Part shown: in pieces, positions 1 through 7,670 of the stretch
How the letters are laid out: each line of letters begins with the position of its first letter
Position numbering within the stretch: the stretch's first letter is position 1
Origin: Candidatus Methylomirabilota bacterium
Lineage (GTDB): Bacteria; Methylomirabilota; Methylomirabilia; Rokubacteriales; CSP1-6
Assembly: GCA_035709005.1 (NCBI GenBank)
Contig: DASTFB010000060.1
Span: 1-32,707 of the forward strand
DNA: 32,707 nt
Direction: 5' to 3'
Translations under genes and position numbers: made by a program
Notes under the pieces: model-generated
Database searches by the model: none
Told to the model about the DNA's origin: nothing
What the model saw: the letters and a program-made list of their open reading frames with translations, nothing else

Positions 1-588
1 GACTTGACGGTCCAGATTCTCGACCTGGTCGAGAAGTTGCTGAGTCGCGTACGCGGTACACGGGGGCAGGAGCTCGAGACGCTGACGCAGGAGGGCGCGG
101 CCCCTGGCGCCGAAGAGATCGCTCACCTCCAGATCGTGGAGGGCGTACTTGGCCAGGGTGGCGTGAATGCGATTCTTGAGCTGCGTGCGCTGGCGGACGA
201 GCACCATGCGCGTGCGGGGAAGGTCACGCTGGTCGCGGAGCTCGCCCGGGGGAATCCAGACCGTCGGTAGCGTGCCGTTGCGTTGGAGCTGATTGAGTCC
301 GCGGACGTCGAGCCGATCGGTCTTGTTGATCTCGCCCATCATCAGTTTCGCCTTGCGGGCGTGGACGAGCTTGGACACGCAGCCGGCCGCCTCAATCTCG
401 TCGACGATCCAATACCAATTGCCGATCGTCTCCACGGCGACGGGGGATCCCGACTCACGGCGCGCCAGAAACTGCTGCAGCGCTCCCCGCTCATGGGGGA
501 GGCGCTGTTCACGGACGAGCCGACCGTCCGGCCGAGCCACGGACGCCAGCGTGTCGTGCTCATGGGCATCGAACGCGATAAATTCCAT
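1..588 (-). CDS. IS110-family transposase, N-terminal part (runs off left edge)
   Basis: The minus strand is open from an ATG at 588 to the window edge, giving 196 codons without a stop. The product has the RuvC-like DEDD domain of IS110/Piv transposases. The four expected acidic residues are all visible: D7 in the opening [11 protein letters not shown]53 in VAVETIGNW, and D91 and D94 in [11 protein letters not shown]. The stretch [11 protein letters not shown] before the third Asp and the later [14 protein letters not shown] helix are also typical of the family. These enzymes act on DNA through a bridge RNA encoded in a non-coding end of the element. The C-terminal domain with the catalytic serine would lie beyond base 1, so integrity cannot be judged. 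No clear ribosome site precedes the ATG. The family call is firm; the subgroup (IS110 or IS1111) is not determined. Confidence 0.88.
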   Translation of the reverse strand, partial: MEFIAFDAHEHDTLASVARPDGRLVREQRLPHERGALQQFLARRESGSPVAVETIGNWYWIVDEIEAAGCVSKLVHARKAKLMMGEINKTDRLDVRGLNQLQRNGTLPTVWIPPGELRDQRDLPRTRMVLVRQRTQLKNRIHATLAKYALHDLEVSDLFGARGRALLRQRLELLPPCTAYATQQLLDQVENLDRQV

Positions 589-690
589 TGGCTGCGGCTC
601 CCTCGCGGCCAGCGGCCGCTGAGTGTTGACCAACGCCCACGGTAACCTCACCGTGGGCGGAGGCGGAGCGCTTTTATCCCATCAAAGGTC
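589..690 (-). ncRNA. Candidate IS110 left end / bridge RNA region
   Basis: This non-coding stretch lies just upstream of the IS110 transposase start, where IS110-group elements carry the bridge RNA. Two hairpins are visible. One has a 9-bp perfect stem with a 6-nt loop (635-643 with 650-658). The other has a 6-bp stem with a 3-nt loop (605-610 with 614-619). The outer boundary of the element is not visible and probably lies between about 650 and 690, where the tRNA fragment begins. The position and structure are seen; the bridge RNA identity is inferred from the family. Confidence 0.3.
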
Positions 691-718
691 GCTGGTTCAA
701 ATCCAGCCTCCGCAACCA
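681..718 (+). tRNA. 3' end of a tRNA gene (partial, attachment-site-like)
   Basis: The bases contain a perfect T arm: a 5-bp stem at 691-695 paired with 703-707, enclosing a TTCAAAT loop at 696-702. It is followed by a seven-base acceptor strand (708-714), a discriminator A (715) and an encoded CCA (716-718). Upstream there is no room for D and anticodon arms, and no matching 5' acceptor strand at the right distance, so only the 3' part of a tRNA is present. The amino acid cannot be assigned. Such fragments mark integration sites, and a recombinase remnant on the opposite strand reads straight through this one. Confidence 0.65.
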
Positions 719-736
719 TGAACGCTACACGCTCGA

Positions 737-783
737 GAAGCCCTTTGCCGGTGGTCATCACCTCGGCCCTGGCAAAGGGCTTC
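737..783. repeat. 13-bp perfect inverted repeat
   Basis: Bases 737-749 and 771-783 are exact reverse complements, separated by 21 bases. The repeat lies inside the recombinase C-terminal remnant, about 20 bases beyond the tRNA CCA end. No T-run follows on either strand, so it is not a classical terminator. It could be a recombinase or operator site next to the attachment region; that is speculative. Confidence 0.5.
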
Positions 784-1397
784 GCCGTCTTCTCTCGTAC
801 AGGGTGGATGACGATCTACCTGTTCTGCCTCACGTTCGGCATCGCGGAGCCACTCGCGTACTTTGGCTGATGTGTCACCTTGTTCGATGAACCGGCGAAG
901 CCCATCCAGTCGCTGGCGGACCCTATCCCGCTCCTGGATCAGCTTGTGTCGCTCTTCAGCAAACTGGGGCTTTTCCACGGCGAGCAGCGAGTTCACTTTG
1001 CCAACTAGGCGTTGGACGGCCTCCGGCTGATAGAGCTTCTCTTGGAGTAGTTCGATGATTCGCTGCTCTACCAGGTCGCGGCGAACGAGAACATTGTTGG
1101 TGCAGGCTTCCTTGCCCCGGCGCCAGCGTCGAGGACAGCCGTACCGCTGGTCGCCGCCGATGGAGCTCCCCGAGCGGATGCTGAGCAAGGCCCCGCAGCC
1201 AGCGCATACCAGGAGCCCCGAGAGGATGTATTTCCGGTACGGAGCGCGCTCTGCCGAACTGCGAGGGGTCGTCGAAGCGGCGCCAGCTGTACGCTACGAG
1301 CAAGAGTCCAATGACGCCGTCGCCTGATGATCCGGGCACGAGCGAGCGCAGGGGGAGCCTTCACGCGAAGGTGAGAATAGACCATCCCTCTACTATT

Positions 1398-3206
1398 TCA
1401 AACGATGAGCGGGTCCCAGCTTCCGTAGCGGTCCCGGATCCGCCCGCGCGGCACGCTGAGCACGACCAGCAGGAGACCGGCAACCAGATCGCCCAGCCGC
1501 GCGGCGAGCGACATGTCGGGGAAGAGCCAGGCCGCAATGGCGATCGCCAGCCCGATGAGCACGTTCACGCCCCTGAACAGGCGCGTCACCTCCGCCCAGG
1601 CCACGAAGGTGGTGACGACTGCCAGCGCGCCGAAGATGCTCTCGAACCTGAACGCCGGACCCGTCGTGCCGAACACCCAGGGGCCGGCCATCACCCACGC
1701 GCCGACCAGCGCGCTGCCGAGCAGCGGCCAGCTCACGCTTGCGCCCCGGAACATCTCCGTCGAGAAGCCCACCGCCCCGGACGCCGCGGGGCGGCGCGAG
1801 AGGCCGATGTCCTCTACCGGCTTCGGCAAGCTGCCGCCCATCCAGAACAGGCGCCAGGCGGACGCCCCGGAGCGCTTGCCGACGACCAGGAACTGGATCA
1901 TGGCCACGACCTCGTCCAGGGACACCGCGACCATGATCAGCATGAACAGCGCGGTGATCAGGCAGATCGTGCACCAGGCGCCCACGGCCACCGGCTGCAG
2001 CATGATCAGCACCACGCTGGTGACGCCCAGCGGAATCACCAGGACGCCGAACATCGCCACCATCCACGGCATCGTGCGCCAGCGGCGGCCATCACCCATG
2101 ACGGCGGAGAGCAGCTCGAGCAGGTACGAGTACGCGCCCAGCCCTGCGTCCGAGACGAGGAAGGCGCGAGAGACCGCCGAGGTCAGCACCAGTTCGGTGC
2201 CGGCGCCGAAAATGGGGTCCCAGGCCTGAGGGGTGTGACCCAACTGGAACGACGCCATATACCGCGCCAGGAAGAAGCTGACCGTCGCGAGGGCGATCAC
2301 CGGCGCCCGCTGCGCCCAGGTGGAGGGATTGTAGGTCCACCCTGGCGGCACTTCGGGCCCGGGCATCTCCGAGCGCATGGGGATGATCACGGAGAACGCG
2401 GCGATCAGGATGCCGACCAGGGTGTCGTTGGCGTACGAGGCGGGATCCGGCGCCCAGAACGCGAGCGGCGCGAACGCCACCCACAGCCCGACCGCCGCGT
2501 TGGCCCATGGCGCCCACGGGAATCCCTTCATACTCAGGACAGCGAACAGGATCACCAGCACACCGCTGATCATGTCGTTCCATGCCGTGGCGGCGCTGGG
2601 GTAGGCGAGGGCCGAGGGGCTGAAGAGCAGCCAGGCGCCCAGCGGCATCACCGCGATGTGCACCCAGTGCTCCGCAAGCACGTGCCAGGCCATGACTGGG
2701 CCGTGCTCCAGTTCGGTCACGGCGGGCGGCGGGCGCAGGCGCTCGATCTCCTGGTACAGCTCCGCCTCGTGGCGCAGAAGGGCCTCCGGCAGCTCCCGCA
2801 CGAGCGCCTTGTGCTCCTGCATGGGACGCATGGTCTCGATGTGCCCCGTGGGGTCGGTCTCCATCAGGCGCCGCACGTGCGCATCGTGCTGCCGCTGCTC
2901 GGCCATCTCACGGTCGTACTCGCGCCCCAGGACCGCCTGCAGGACGCGCATCTCCTGCAGGTGCCTCATCAGCTTCTGCACGCGCTCCGGCAGCCGGGGC
3001 GGAGCGGCCGCGTGCTCGACGTGCGAGTCGTGGGTGCCGTGCCCGGCCGGCGCCTGGTGCCCGCCGCCTTCGTGATCCGACCCGGCCGTCGCGTCGTGTC
3101 CGGTGTGCGCATCATCGGCGCCGTGAGCCCCGTGCGGAGTCGGTGGCTGTTGGTCGTGCCGGTCGCGTCCAGCCTCGGGCTGGTGGTGCTCCGCGTCGCG
3201 GGTCAT
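1398..3206 (-). CDS. VKOR-family membrane protein with SPW repeats
   Basis: This 602-residue integral membrane protein starts at an ATG (3206) that overlaps the stop of the upstream epimerase gene by one base (TGATG), so the two are translationally coupled. The first 75 residues are rich in His, Asp and Gly and may bind metal. A charged helical segment follows, then a first SPW-type membrane unit. After it comes a vitamin K epoxide reductase-like helical bundle with a single CxxC (WCTIC) in a membrane helix after LQPVAVGA, and then a second SPW-like unit near the C-terminus. VKOR relatives pass electrons between thiols and quinones. The extra loop cysteine pair of classical VKOR is not seen, so the electron route would differ or the domain may have another role. 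The family call rests on the helix pattern and the CxxC context. Confidence 0.78.
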   Translation of the reverse strand: MTRDAEHHQPEAGRDRHDQQPPTPHGAHGADDAHTGHDATAGSDHEGGGHQAPAGHGTHDSHVEHAAAPPRLPERVQKLMRHLQEMRVLQAVLGREYDREMAEQRQHDAHVRRLMETDPTGHIETMRPMQEHKALVRELPEALLRHEAELYQEIERLRPPPAVTELEHGPVMAWHVLAEHWVHIAVMPLGAWLLFSPSALAYPSAATAWNDMISGVLVILFAVLSMKGFPWAPWANAAVGLWVAFAPLAFWAPDPASYANDTLVGILIAAFSVIIPMRSEMPGPEVPPGWTYNPSTWAQRAPVIALATVSFFLARYMASFQLGHTPQAWDPIFGAGTELVLTSAVSRAFLVSDAGLGAYSYLLELLSAVMGDGRRWRTMPWMVAMFGVLVIPLGVTSVVLIMLQPVAVGAWCTICLITALFMLIMVAVSLDEVVAMIQFLVVGKRSGASAWRLFWMGGSLPKPVEDIGLSRRPAASGAVGFSTEMFRGASVSWPLLGSALVGAWVMAGPWVFGTTGPAFRFESIFGALAVVTTFVAWAEVTRLFRGVNVLIGLAIAIAAWLFPDMSLAARLGDLVAGLLLVVLSVPRGRIRDRYGSWDPLIV

Positions 3207-4408
3207 CAAGCCAACCTGTGTCCGGCCGCCGTGGCCGGTGCGGCAGGCAGCGCCGCGCTCATGCGGGCGATCTCGACACGGAGTTCCTGCAGACGCTCCC
3301 ACGACAGCTCGCCGGGAGGCGCCGGGGGCGCGACGGCTTCCAGCCAGGCCGGCATCTGCAGTTCGTTCTCGCGATACCACGCCCAGGGATCGGCCTTCAA
3401 TGCCGCGACGACCCTCGGTAGGGTCTCACGAAGCCGGTGTCTGGGTTGCCACCCCACCACCGTGCGAGCGCGGCTGATGTCGAGCTCGTAGTGGTCATCT
3501 GCCCGGTCGATCATCCACGGCTTCACGAAAGGGATCCGCCACAGGCGCAGCAGTTCCATCCCCCACACCCCCAGCTTCGCCAGGGACTTGGGGAGCACGA
3601 TGGTCGTCCAGCGCTCGTCGCCGTGGACGAGCTGTCCCAGGCGCGTCTGCAGCTCTGCGTAGCTGACCGTCTCGGGCTCGCCGGCCTCGAGCACCAGCTC
3701 CGGCGGCAAGTCTCGCCGCCGCTCGACGAGCCGGACGTAGAGGTCCACCACGTCGTCGGAGTGCACCATGGCTTGCCCGTGGTGCGGGTTGCCCGCGAAC
3801 ACGTAGGCCGTCGGGTCGCGCTCGAAGATCCGCTGGATCTGCCGCGGCAGCGGGGCGGAATGCCCGAGGTCGTCGTAGACACCGGACAGCCGGAGCATGA
3901 CCACGGGGATGTCGCCCCGCTCCCGGCGGATCAGCTCCTCGGTCCGCACCTTCGACCGTGGATAGGCCCAGGTGGGCTGCAGCGGAGAGTCCTCGGTGAT
4001 GGGACGGCCGGGCGTGGTGGGCGCGTGCACGAGCATCGTGCTGGAGAAGATGAACTGTTCCACGCGGAAGTCCATATCGCGGAGCAGCCGCAACAGCCGG
4101 CCTGTGCCGCCCACGGTGATCTTCTCGTAGAGCGGGCTCGGGGCTCCCGAGAAGTCGTAGTGCGCCGCGAAGTGCATGACCGAGACGAGCGTGTTTCCGT
4201 GCCGCTCGCGCACGGTTTCCAGCCCCCTGCGCAGGCTCGGATCCGAGGTGAGGTCGACGTAGATGCACTCGGCGCTGGGCGGCGGGTGCGACGGAGCCCG
4301 CCGGTCGAATCCGACGACGGCGTACTGCTCACTGAGCCGCTTGGCTGTCGCGTAGCCGAGGTAGCCGTTGCTGCCGGTGACGAGGATCGCGCCCGTCCGC
4401 TCGTTCAT
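3206..4408 (-). CDS. NAD-dependent epimerase/dehydratase (extended SDR)
   Basis: The product has 400 residues. The ATG at 4408 is chosen because a GGCAGGG ribosome site lies about 5 bases before it, and because it places the Rossmann motif at the usual distance from the N-terminus. The nucleotide-binding motif TGSNGYLG covers residues 11-18, with an acidic residue at D35 after the second strand, as in NAD-preferring enzymes. The catalytic residues are S122-S123-T124 and Y149-xxx-K153 (YPRSK). These enzymes modify nucleotide sugars or related substrates; the substrate is not evident here. The C-terminal half continues past the usual epimerase core with a helical tail rich in Pro and Ala. The gene is first in a two-gene unit with the VKOR/SPW protein, behind a plausible promoter at 4530-4558. 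Confidence 0.88.
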   Translation of the reverse strand: MNERTGAILVTGSNGYLGYATAKRLSEQYAVVGFDRRAPSHPPPSAECIYVDLTSDPSLRRGLETVRERHGNTLVSVMHFAAHYDFSGAPSPLYEKITVGGTGRLLRLLRDMDFRVEQFIFSSTMLVHAPTTPGRPITEDSPLQPTWAYPRSKVRTEELIRRERGDIPVVMLRLSGVYDDLGHSAPLPRQIQRIFERDPTAYVFAGNPHHGQAMVHSDDVVDLYVRLVERRRDLPPELVLEAGEPETVSYAELQTRLGQLVHGDERWTTIVLPKSLAKLGVWGMELLRLWRIPFVKPWMIDRADDHYELDISRARTVVGWQPRHRLRETLPRVVAALKADPWAWYRENELQMPAWLEAVAPPAPPGELSWERLQELRVEIARMSAALPAAPATAAGHRLA

Positions 4409-4529
4409 GACGCCCTGCCTCGTGCTGACGCCCGGGTCATCCCGGCTCCGATGCCGAGGGGCCGGGGGACAAAGCGTACATCGGGACCACAGGGCGGGGA
4501 AGCTCTGCATGCCGCCCGTCGGAGAGCAT

Positions 4530-4558
4530 ATTATTGGGTTTTGCGTAAGTAGTGGAAA
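4530..4558 (-). promoter_or_regulatory. Predicted sigma70-type promoter for the SDR-VKOR unit
   Basis: On the minus strand TTTCCA (4558-4553) and AATAAT (4535-4530) are separated by 17 bases, matching the consensus at four and five of six positions. The patch is conspicuously AT-rich against its surroundings. It would start transcription near 4522, leaving a leader of roughly 115 bases before the epimerase ATG. It is predicted by eye only. Confidence 0.4.
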
Positions 4559-4579
4559 CAACGCGGAGGTGCGATAGCG

Positions 4580-5563
4580 CTACTCAATCAGCTGATCCGC
4601 CCGCGCGAGCACCGAGGGCGGGATGGTGAGGCCCAGGGCGCGGGCGGTCTTGAGGTTGATGACCAAGTCGAACTTTGTAGGCTGCTCCACCGGTAGGTCC
4701 GCCGGTTTGGCGCCTTTTAGAATCTTGTCCACGAGGATAGCGGCACGCTGGTACATGTCCGTAGTGTTCGGACCGTATGACATGAGGCCACCAGCCTCCA
4801 CGAACTCCTTCGCATAGTGAATGAAAGGCACCCGACGCCTTGCAGCGAACTCCGCGAGCCTTCCGCGGATGTTAAAGAACAATCGGTCTGACAGCACGAT
4901 GAGGCCATCGGCCCGCTCTCTGATCACTGCCGAAAAAGCGCTTTCAAGTTCAGTGGGATTCCGTACCGCAAGAACTTGAAGCTGCATCCCCAACTCCCGG
5001 GCCGCGACCTCCCCCTCGCTTAACTCGGCCGCGGAACGTGGGTGCGTCGGATTCAAGAGAGCGGCTACGCGGGTGATTCCCGGATCGACCTCCTTGAGCA
5101 GTTCTAGGCGCTTTTGAGTCATGTCCTGTGCAATGAAGCTGAAACCCGTGACGTTCCCGCCTGGTCGGGCGAGGCTCTCGACAAGCCCGGATCCCACAGG
5201 GTCGTTACTAACAGGTATGACGATCGGGATCGTCTTCGTCGCCTTCTTGGCGGCGAGGGCCCCCGGCGTTGTCGAGCCCAGAATGATGTCTACTTTGAGT
5301 TGGACCAGTTCGGTCGCGAGGTCTGCGAGCCGTTCTCGCCTACCGCCTGCCCATCGGTACTCAATAACAATGTTCCTTCCCTCAACCCAACCGAGGTCGC
5401 GCAGACCTTGCCTAAACGCCTCGGAGGATAACGACGGTCCAGAATCAGGCGCAAGATAGCCGATCCTGTAGACCTTCCCCGCCTGCTGGGCTTGGGCGGG
5501 CAGCGGCGTGGCGAGGAGCGCGAGAGTCAAGACAGTGACGAACCGGCCGGCCCGCAGCTTCAT
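4580..5563 (-). CDS. ABC transporter substrate-binding protein (ABC_sub_bind / TrpX-like)
   Basis: This 327-residue periplasmic solute receptor has the usual length for its family. The ATG at 5563 is preferred over an upstream one because GGGGAGG lies 6 bases before it and it begins a clean signal peptide (MKLRAGRF, then a hydrophobic core, then a PAQAQQ cleavage region). After cleavage the sequence [13 protein letters not shown] opens the typical two-lobe binding fold. Landmarks of the family follow, such as [17 protein letters not shown], a [20 protein letters not shown] segment and [17 protein letters not shown]. Members import amino acids or other small molecules, but the ligand cannot be told. 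No permease or ATPase gene is nearby, so this is an orphan receptor, as is common for this expanded family. Antisense frames across it are not genes. Confidence 0.92.
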   Translation of the reverse strand: MKLRAGRFVTVLTLALLATPLPAQAQQAGKVYRIGYLAPDSGPSLSSEAFRQGLRDLGWVEGRNIVIEYRWAGGRRERLADLATELVQLKVDIILGSTTPGALAAKKATKTIPIVIPVSNDPVGSGLVESLARPGGNVTGFSFIAQDMTQKRLELLKEVDPGITRVAALLNPTHPRSAAELSEGEVAARELGMQLQVLAVRNPTELESAFSAVIRERADGLIVLSDRLFFNIRGRLAEFAARRRVPFIHYAKEFVEAGGLMSYGPNTTDMYQRAAILVDKILKGAKPADLPVEQPTKFDLVINLKTARALGLTIPPSVLARADQLIE

Positions 5564-5743
5564 CGGCGCCTCCCCGGTGGGCGTGGTGATGTTAGGGCGG
5601 CGCAATCGGCAGAGTCAAGTGAGCAGACGCAAAGCCCCGAACCTGGCGCCAAGGATGCTCCTGAGCGTTCCATTATTTCTGCAAGTCTCAATATTTTGAC
5701 GGTTCCCACGAGGGCGAATGATCTAACGGTCCCAGCGTCGGCG

Positions 5744-7658
5744 ATGGTGATCATCGATCTCGGGACATTCGAGGCCTTCGTCTTCGACCTCGACGGGGTG
5801 ATCACGCGGACGGCGGCGGTCCACGCCCGAGCCTGGAAGCATGTGTTCGACGGGTACCTGGCGAGCCGCGCGGCCCGCACCGGCGAGCCGTTCGCCCCGT
5901 TCGACCCGGACGCGGACTACCGCCGGTACGTCGACGGCAAGCCCCGCCGGGCAAGCCGGCCCCCGACATGTTCCTGGAGGCCGGGCGCCGCCTCGGCGTG
6001 CCGCCCGCGCGGACGGTCGTCTTCGAGGACGCGACACGCCGCGCGGACGGCGGTGGCGCGCGCGCCCCCGAGTTCGCCACGCTCCTCGCCGCCCACGCGC
6101 TCGCCTGGGAGCAACTCTGGCGCTCCTTCGACATCGACCTCGAGATCGACGGCGCCGGGCCGGCCGGCGAGCGCCTGGCGACGGCGGCGATCCTGCGCCT
6201 GCACATCTTCCACCTCCTCCAGGTGGTCTCCTCCCACAGCACCGACCTCGACGTCGGGGTCCCGGCCCGGGGCCTCACCGGTGAGGCCTACCGAGGGCAC
6301 ATCTTCTGGGACGAGCTGTTCATCTTCCCGTTCCTCAATCTGAGAATGCCCGAGATCACCCGCGCGCTCCTGCGCTACCGGTACCGGCGGCTCGACGAGG
6401 CCCGGGCCGCTGGCTACCGCGGCGCGATGTACCCGTGGCAGAGCGGAGCGACGGCCAGGAGGAGACGGACGTCCTCTACCTGAACCCGCGGTCGGGTCGG
6501 TGGATGCGCGATCACACGCGGCTGCAGCGGCACGTGGGCTCGGCCGTCGGCTACAACGTCTGGCAGTATTATCAGGTCACGGGCGACATGACATTCCTCG
6601 CGGAATACGGCACCGAGATGCTGGTCGAGATCGCACGGTTCTGGGCCAGCGCCGCCACGTACAACGCCGCGTTCGACCGCTACGAGATCCGCGGCGTCAT
6701 GGGACCCGACGAGTACCATGACGCCTGCACGGGCGCCGAGCGACCGGGCCTGGACAACAGCGCCTACACGAACGTGATGGCCGGGTGGGTGCTGTGGCGC
6801 GCGGCCGACGCCCTCGACCTCATCCCCGCCGACGAGCGCATGGCGCTGTGCGAGCGGCTGGCCGTGAGCGAAGCGGAAATCTCGGAGTGGGAGCGGGTGA
6901 GCCGGCGCCTGTACCTGGTCTTCCACGCCGATGGCCAGTTCGCCGGCTACGAGGCGTTGAAGGAGTTCGACTGGGACGGCTACCGGACGCGGTATGGTCA
7001 CTTGTACCGCCTCGACTTCATCCTGGAGGCCGCGGGCGACACGACGAACCGGTACAAGCTCTCCAAGCAGCCGGACGTCCTGATGCTCTTCTCCCTGTTT
7101 TCGGCCGCGGAGCTCGAGGCGCTCCTCGAGCGCCGCGGTTACGCCTTCGAGCGCGATACGATCCCGCGCACGATCGACTACTATCTGCGTGGGAGTGCCC
7201 ATGACTCGACGCTGAGCCGGGTGGCCGACTCGTGGGTCCTGGCGCGCGCGGATCGGCCCCGGTCGTGGGCCGTGTTTCAGGAGGCGCTCCTCAGCGACGT
7301 CGCCGACATCCGGAGCGGGACGACGCACGAAGGCATCCACCTGGGCGCCATGGCCGGGACGGTGGACGTCCTGCAGCGGTGCTACACAGGTCTCGAGCTG
7401 CGCGGCGACGTGCTGTGGCTCAACCCCCGGCCGCCCGACGCGCTGCCACGCCTCCGGTTGCTCGTCCGCTACCGGGGCCACTCGCTGGGTCTCGACATCC
7501 GTCGCGACCAGGTGGAGGTGAGCGCCGAGCGGTGCGCGGCGCCCGGCATGAAGGTGGGCCTCCGCGATCGCGTGTACGAGCTGGCGGCGGGCGAGGTCAA
7601 GACGTTCGGCGTTTCCGCGCGCGGCCGACAGGCGCCGTCCGCGCGGGCCGTTTCCTGA
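5744..7658 (+). pseudogene. HAD phosphatase-GH65 phosphorylase fusion, decayed
   Basis: Intact relatives are long fusions of a beta-phosphoglucomutase-like HAD domain and a GH65 disaccharide phosphorylase. Here the HAD start is visible ([20 protein letters not shown], with the DxDxV nucleophile) in one frame up to about 5943. At 5950 the frame changes and the sequence jumps to the HAD end ([23 protein letters not shown]), so the cap domain is missing. It then jumps again into the middle of GH65 ([28 protein letters not shown]), losing about the first third of that domain. A further one-base loss near 6443 separates YPWQSG from SDGQEETDVLYLNP. From 6435 the rest is intact: GVMGPDEYHD with the catalytic Glu, the NSAYTNVMA loop and the phosphate-binding THEGIHLGAMAG, ending at 7658. 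A shortened protein from 6435 could be made but should be inactive. Confidence 0.82.
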
Positions 7659-7670
7659 TCGGGGCGCCGT

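Larger units (their letters stand above)
648..1260 (-). pseudogene. Large serine recombinase, C-terminal remnant with frameshifts
   Basis: This is the C-terminal part of a large serine recombinase/site-specific integrase. From about 1258 the minus strand reads RKYILSGLLVCAGCGALLSI and then YGCPRRWRRGKEACTNN, the zinc ribbon with its paired cysteines. RDLVEQRIIELLQEKL and a charged coiled coil follow. Near 810-820 the frame changes by one base. The new frame reads IVIHP, LLERVAFMVAEAGFEPATF and ends at 648. That last motif is the usual end of integrases that overlap a tRNA 3' end, and here it is indeed antisense to the tRNA fragment. A TAG at 1294-1296 closes the frame upstream. The catalytic N-terminal domain is absent, so no recombination activity is expected. 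The frameshift could be a sequencing error, but the missing half is not. Confidence 0.8.

Noticed and set aside
643-718. A complete tRNA gene ending at 718
   Set aside because: The T arm and acceptor 3' strand are perfect, but only about 28 bases separate a possible 5' acceptor from the variable loop, too few for the D and anticodon arms.
1311-3491. Plus-strand open frame of 726 codons
   Set aside because: It is antisense to the VKOR/SPW gene and rich in Arg, His, Gln and Pro without any fold; it results from codon bias on the true strand.
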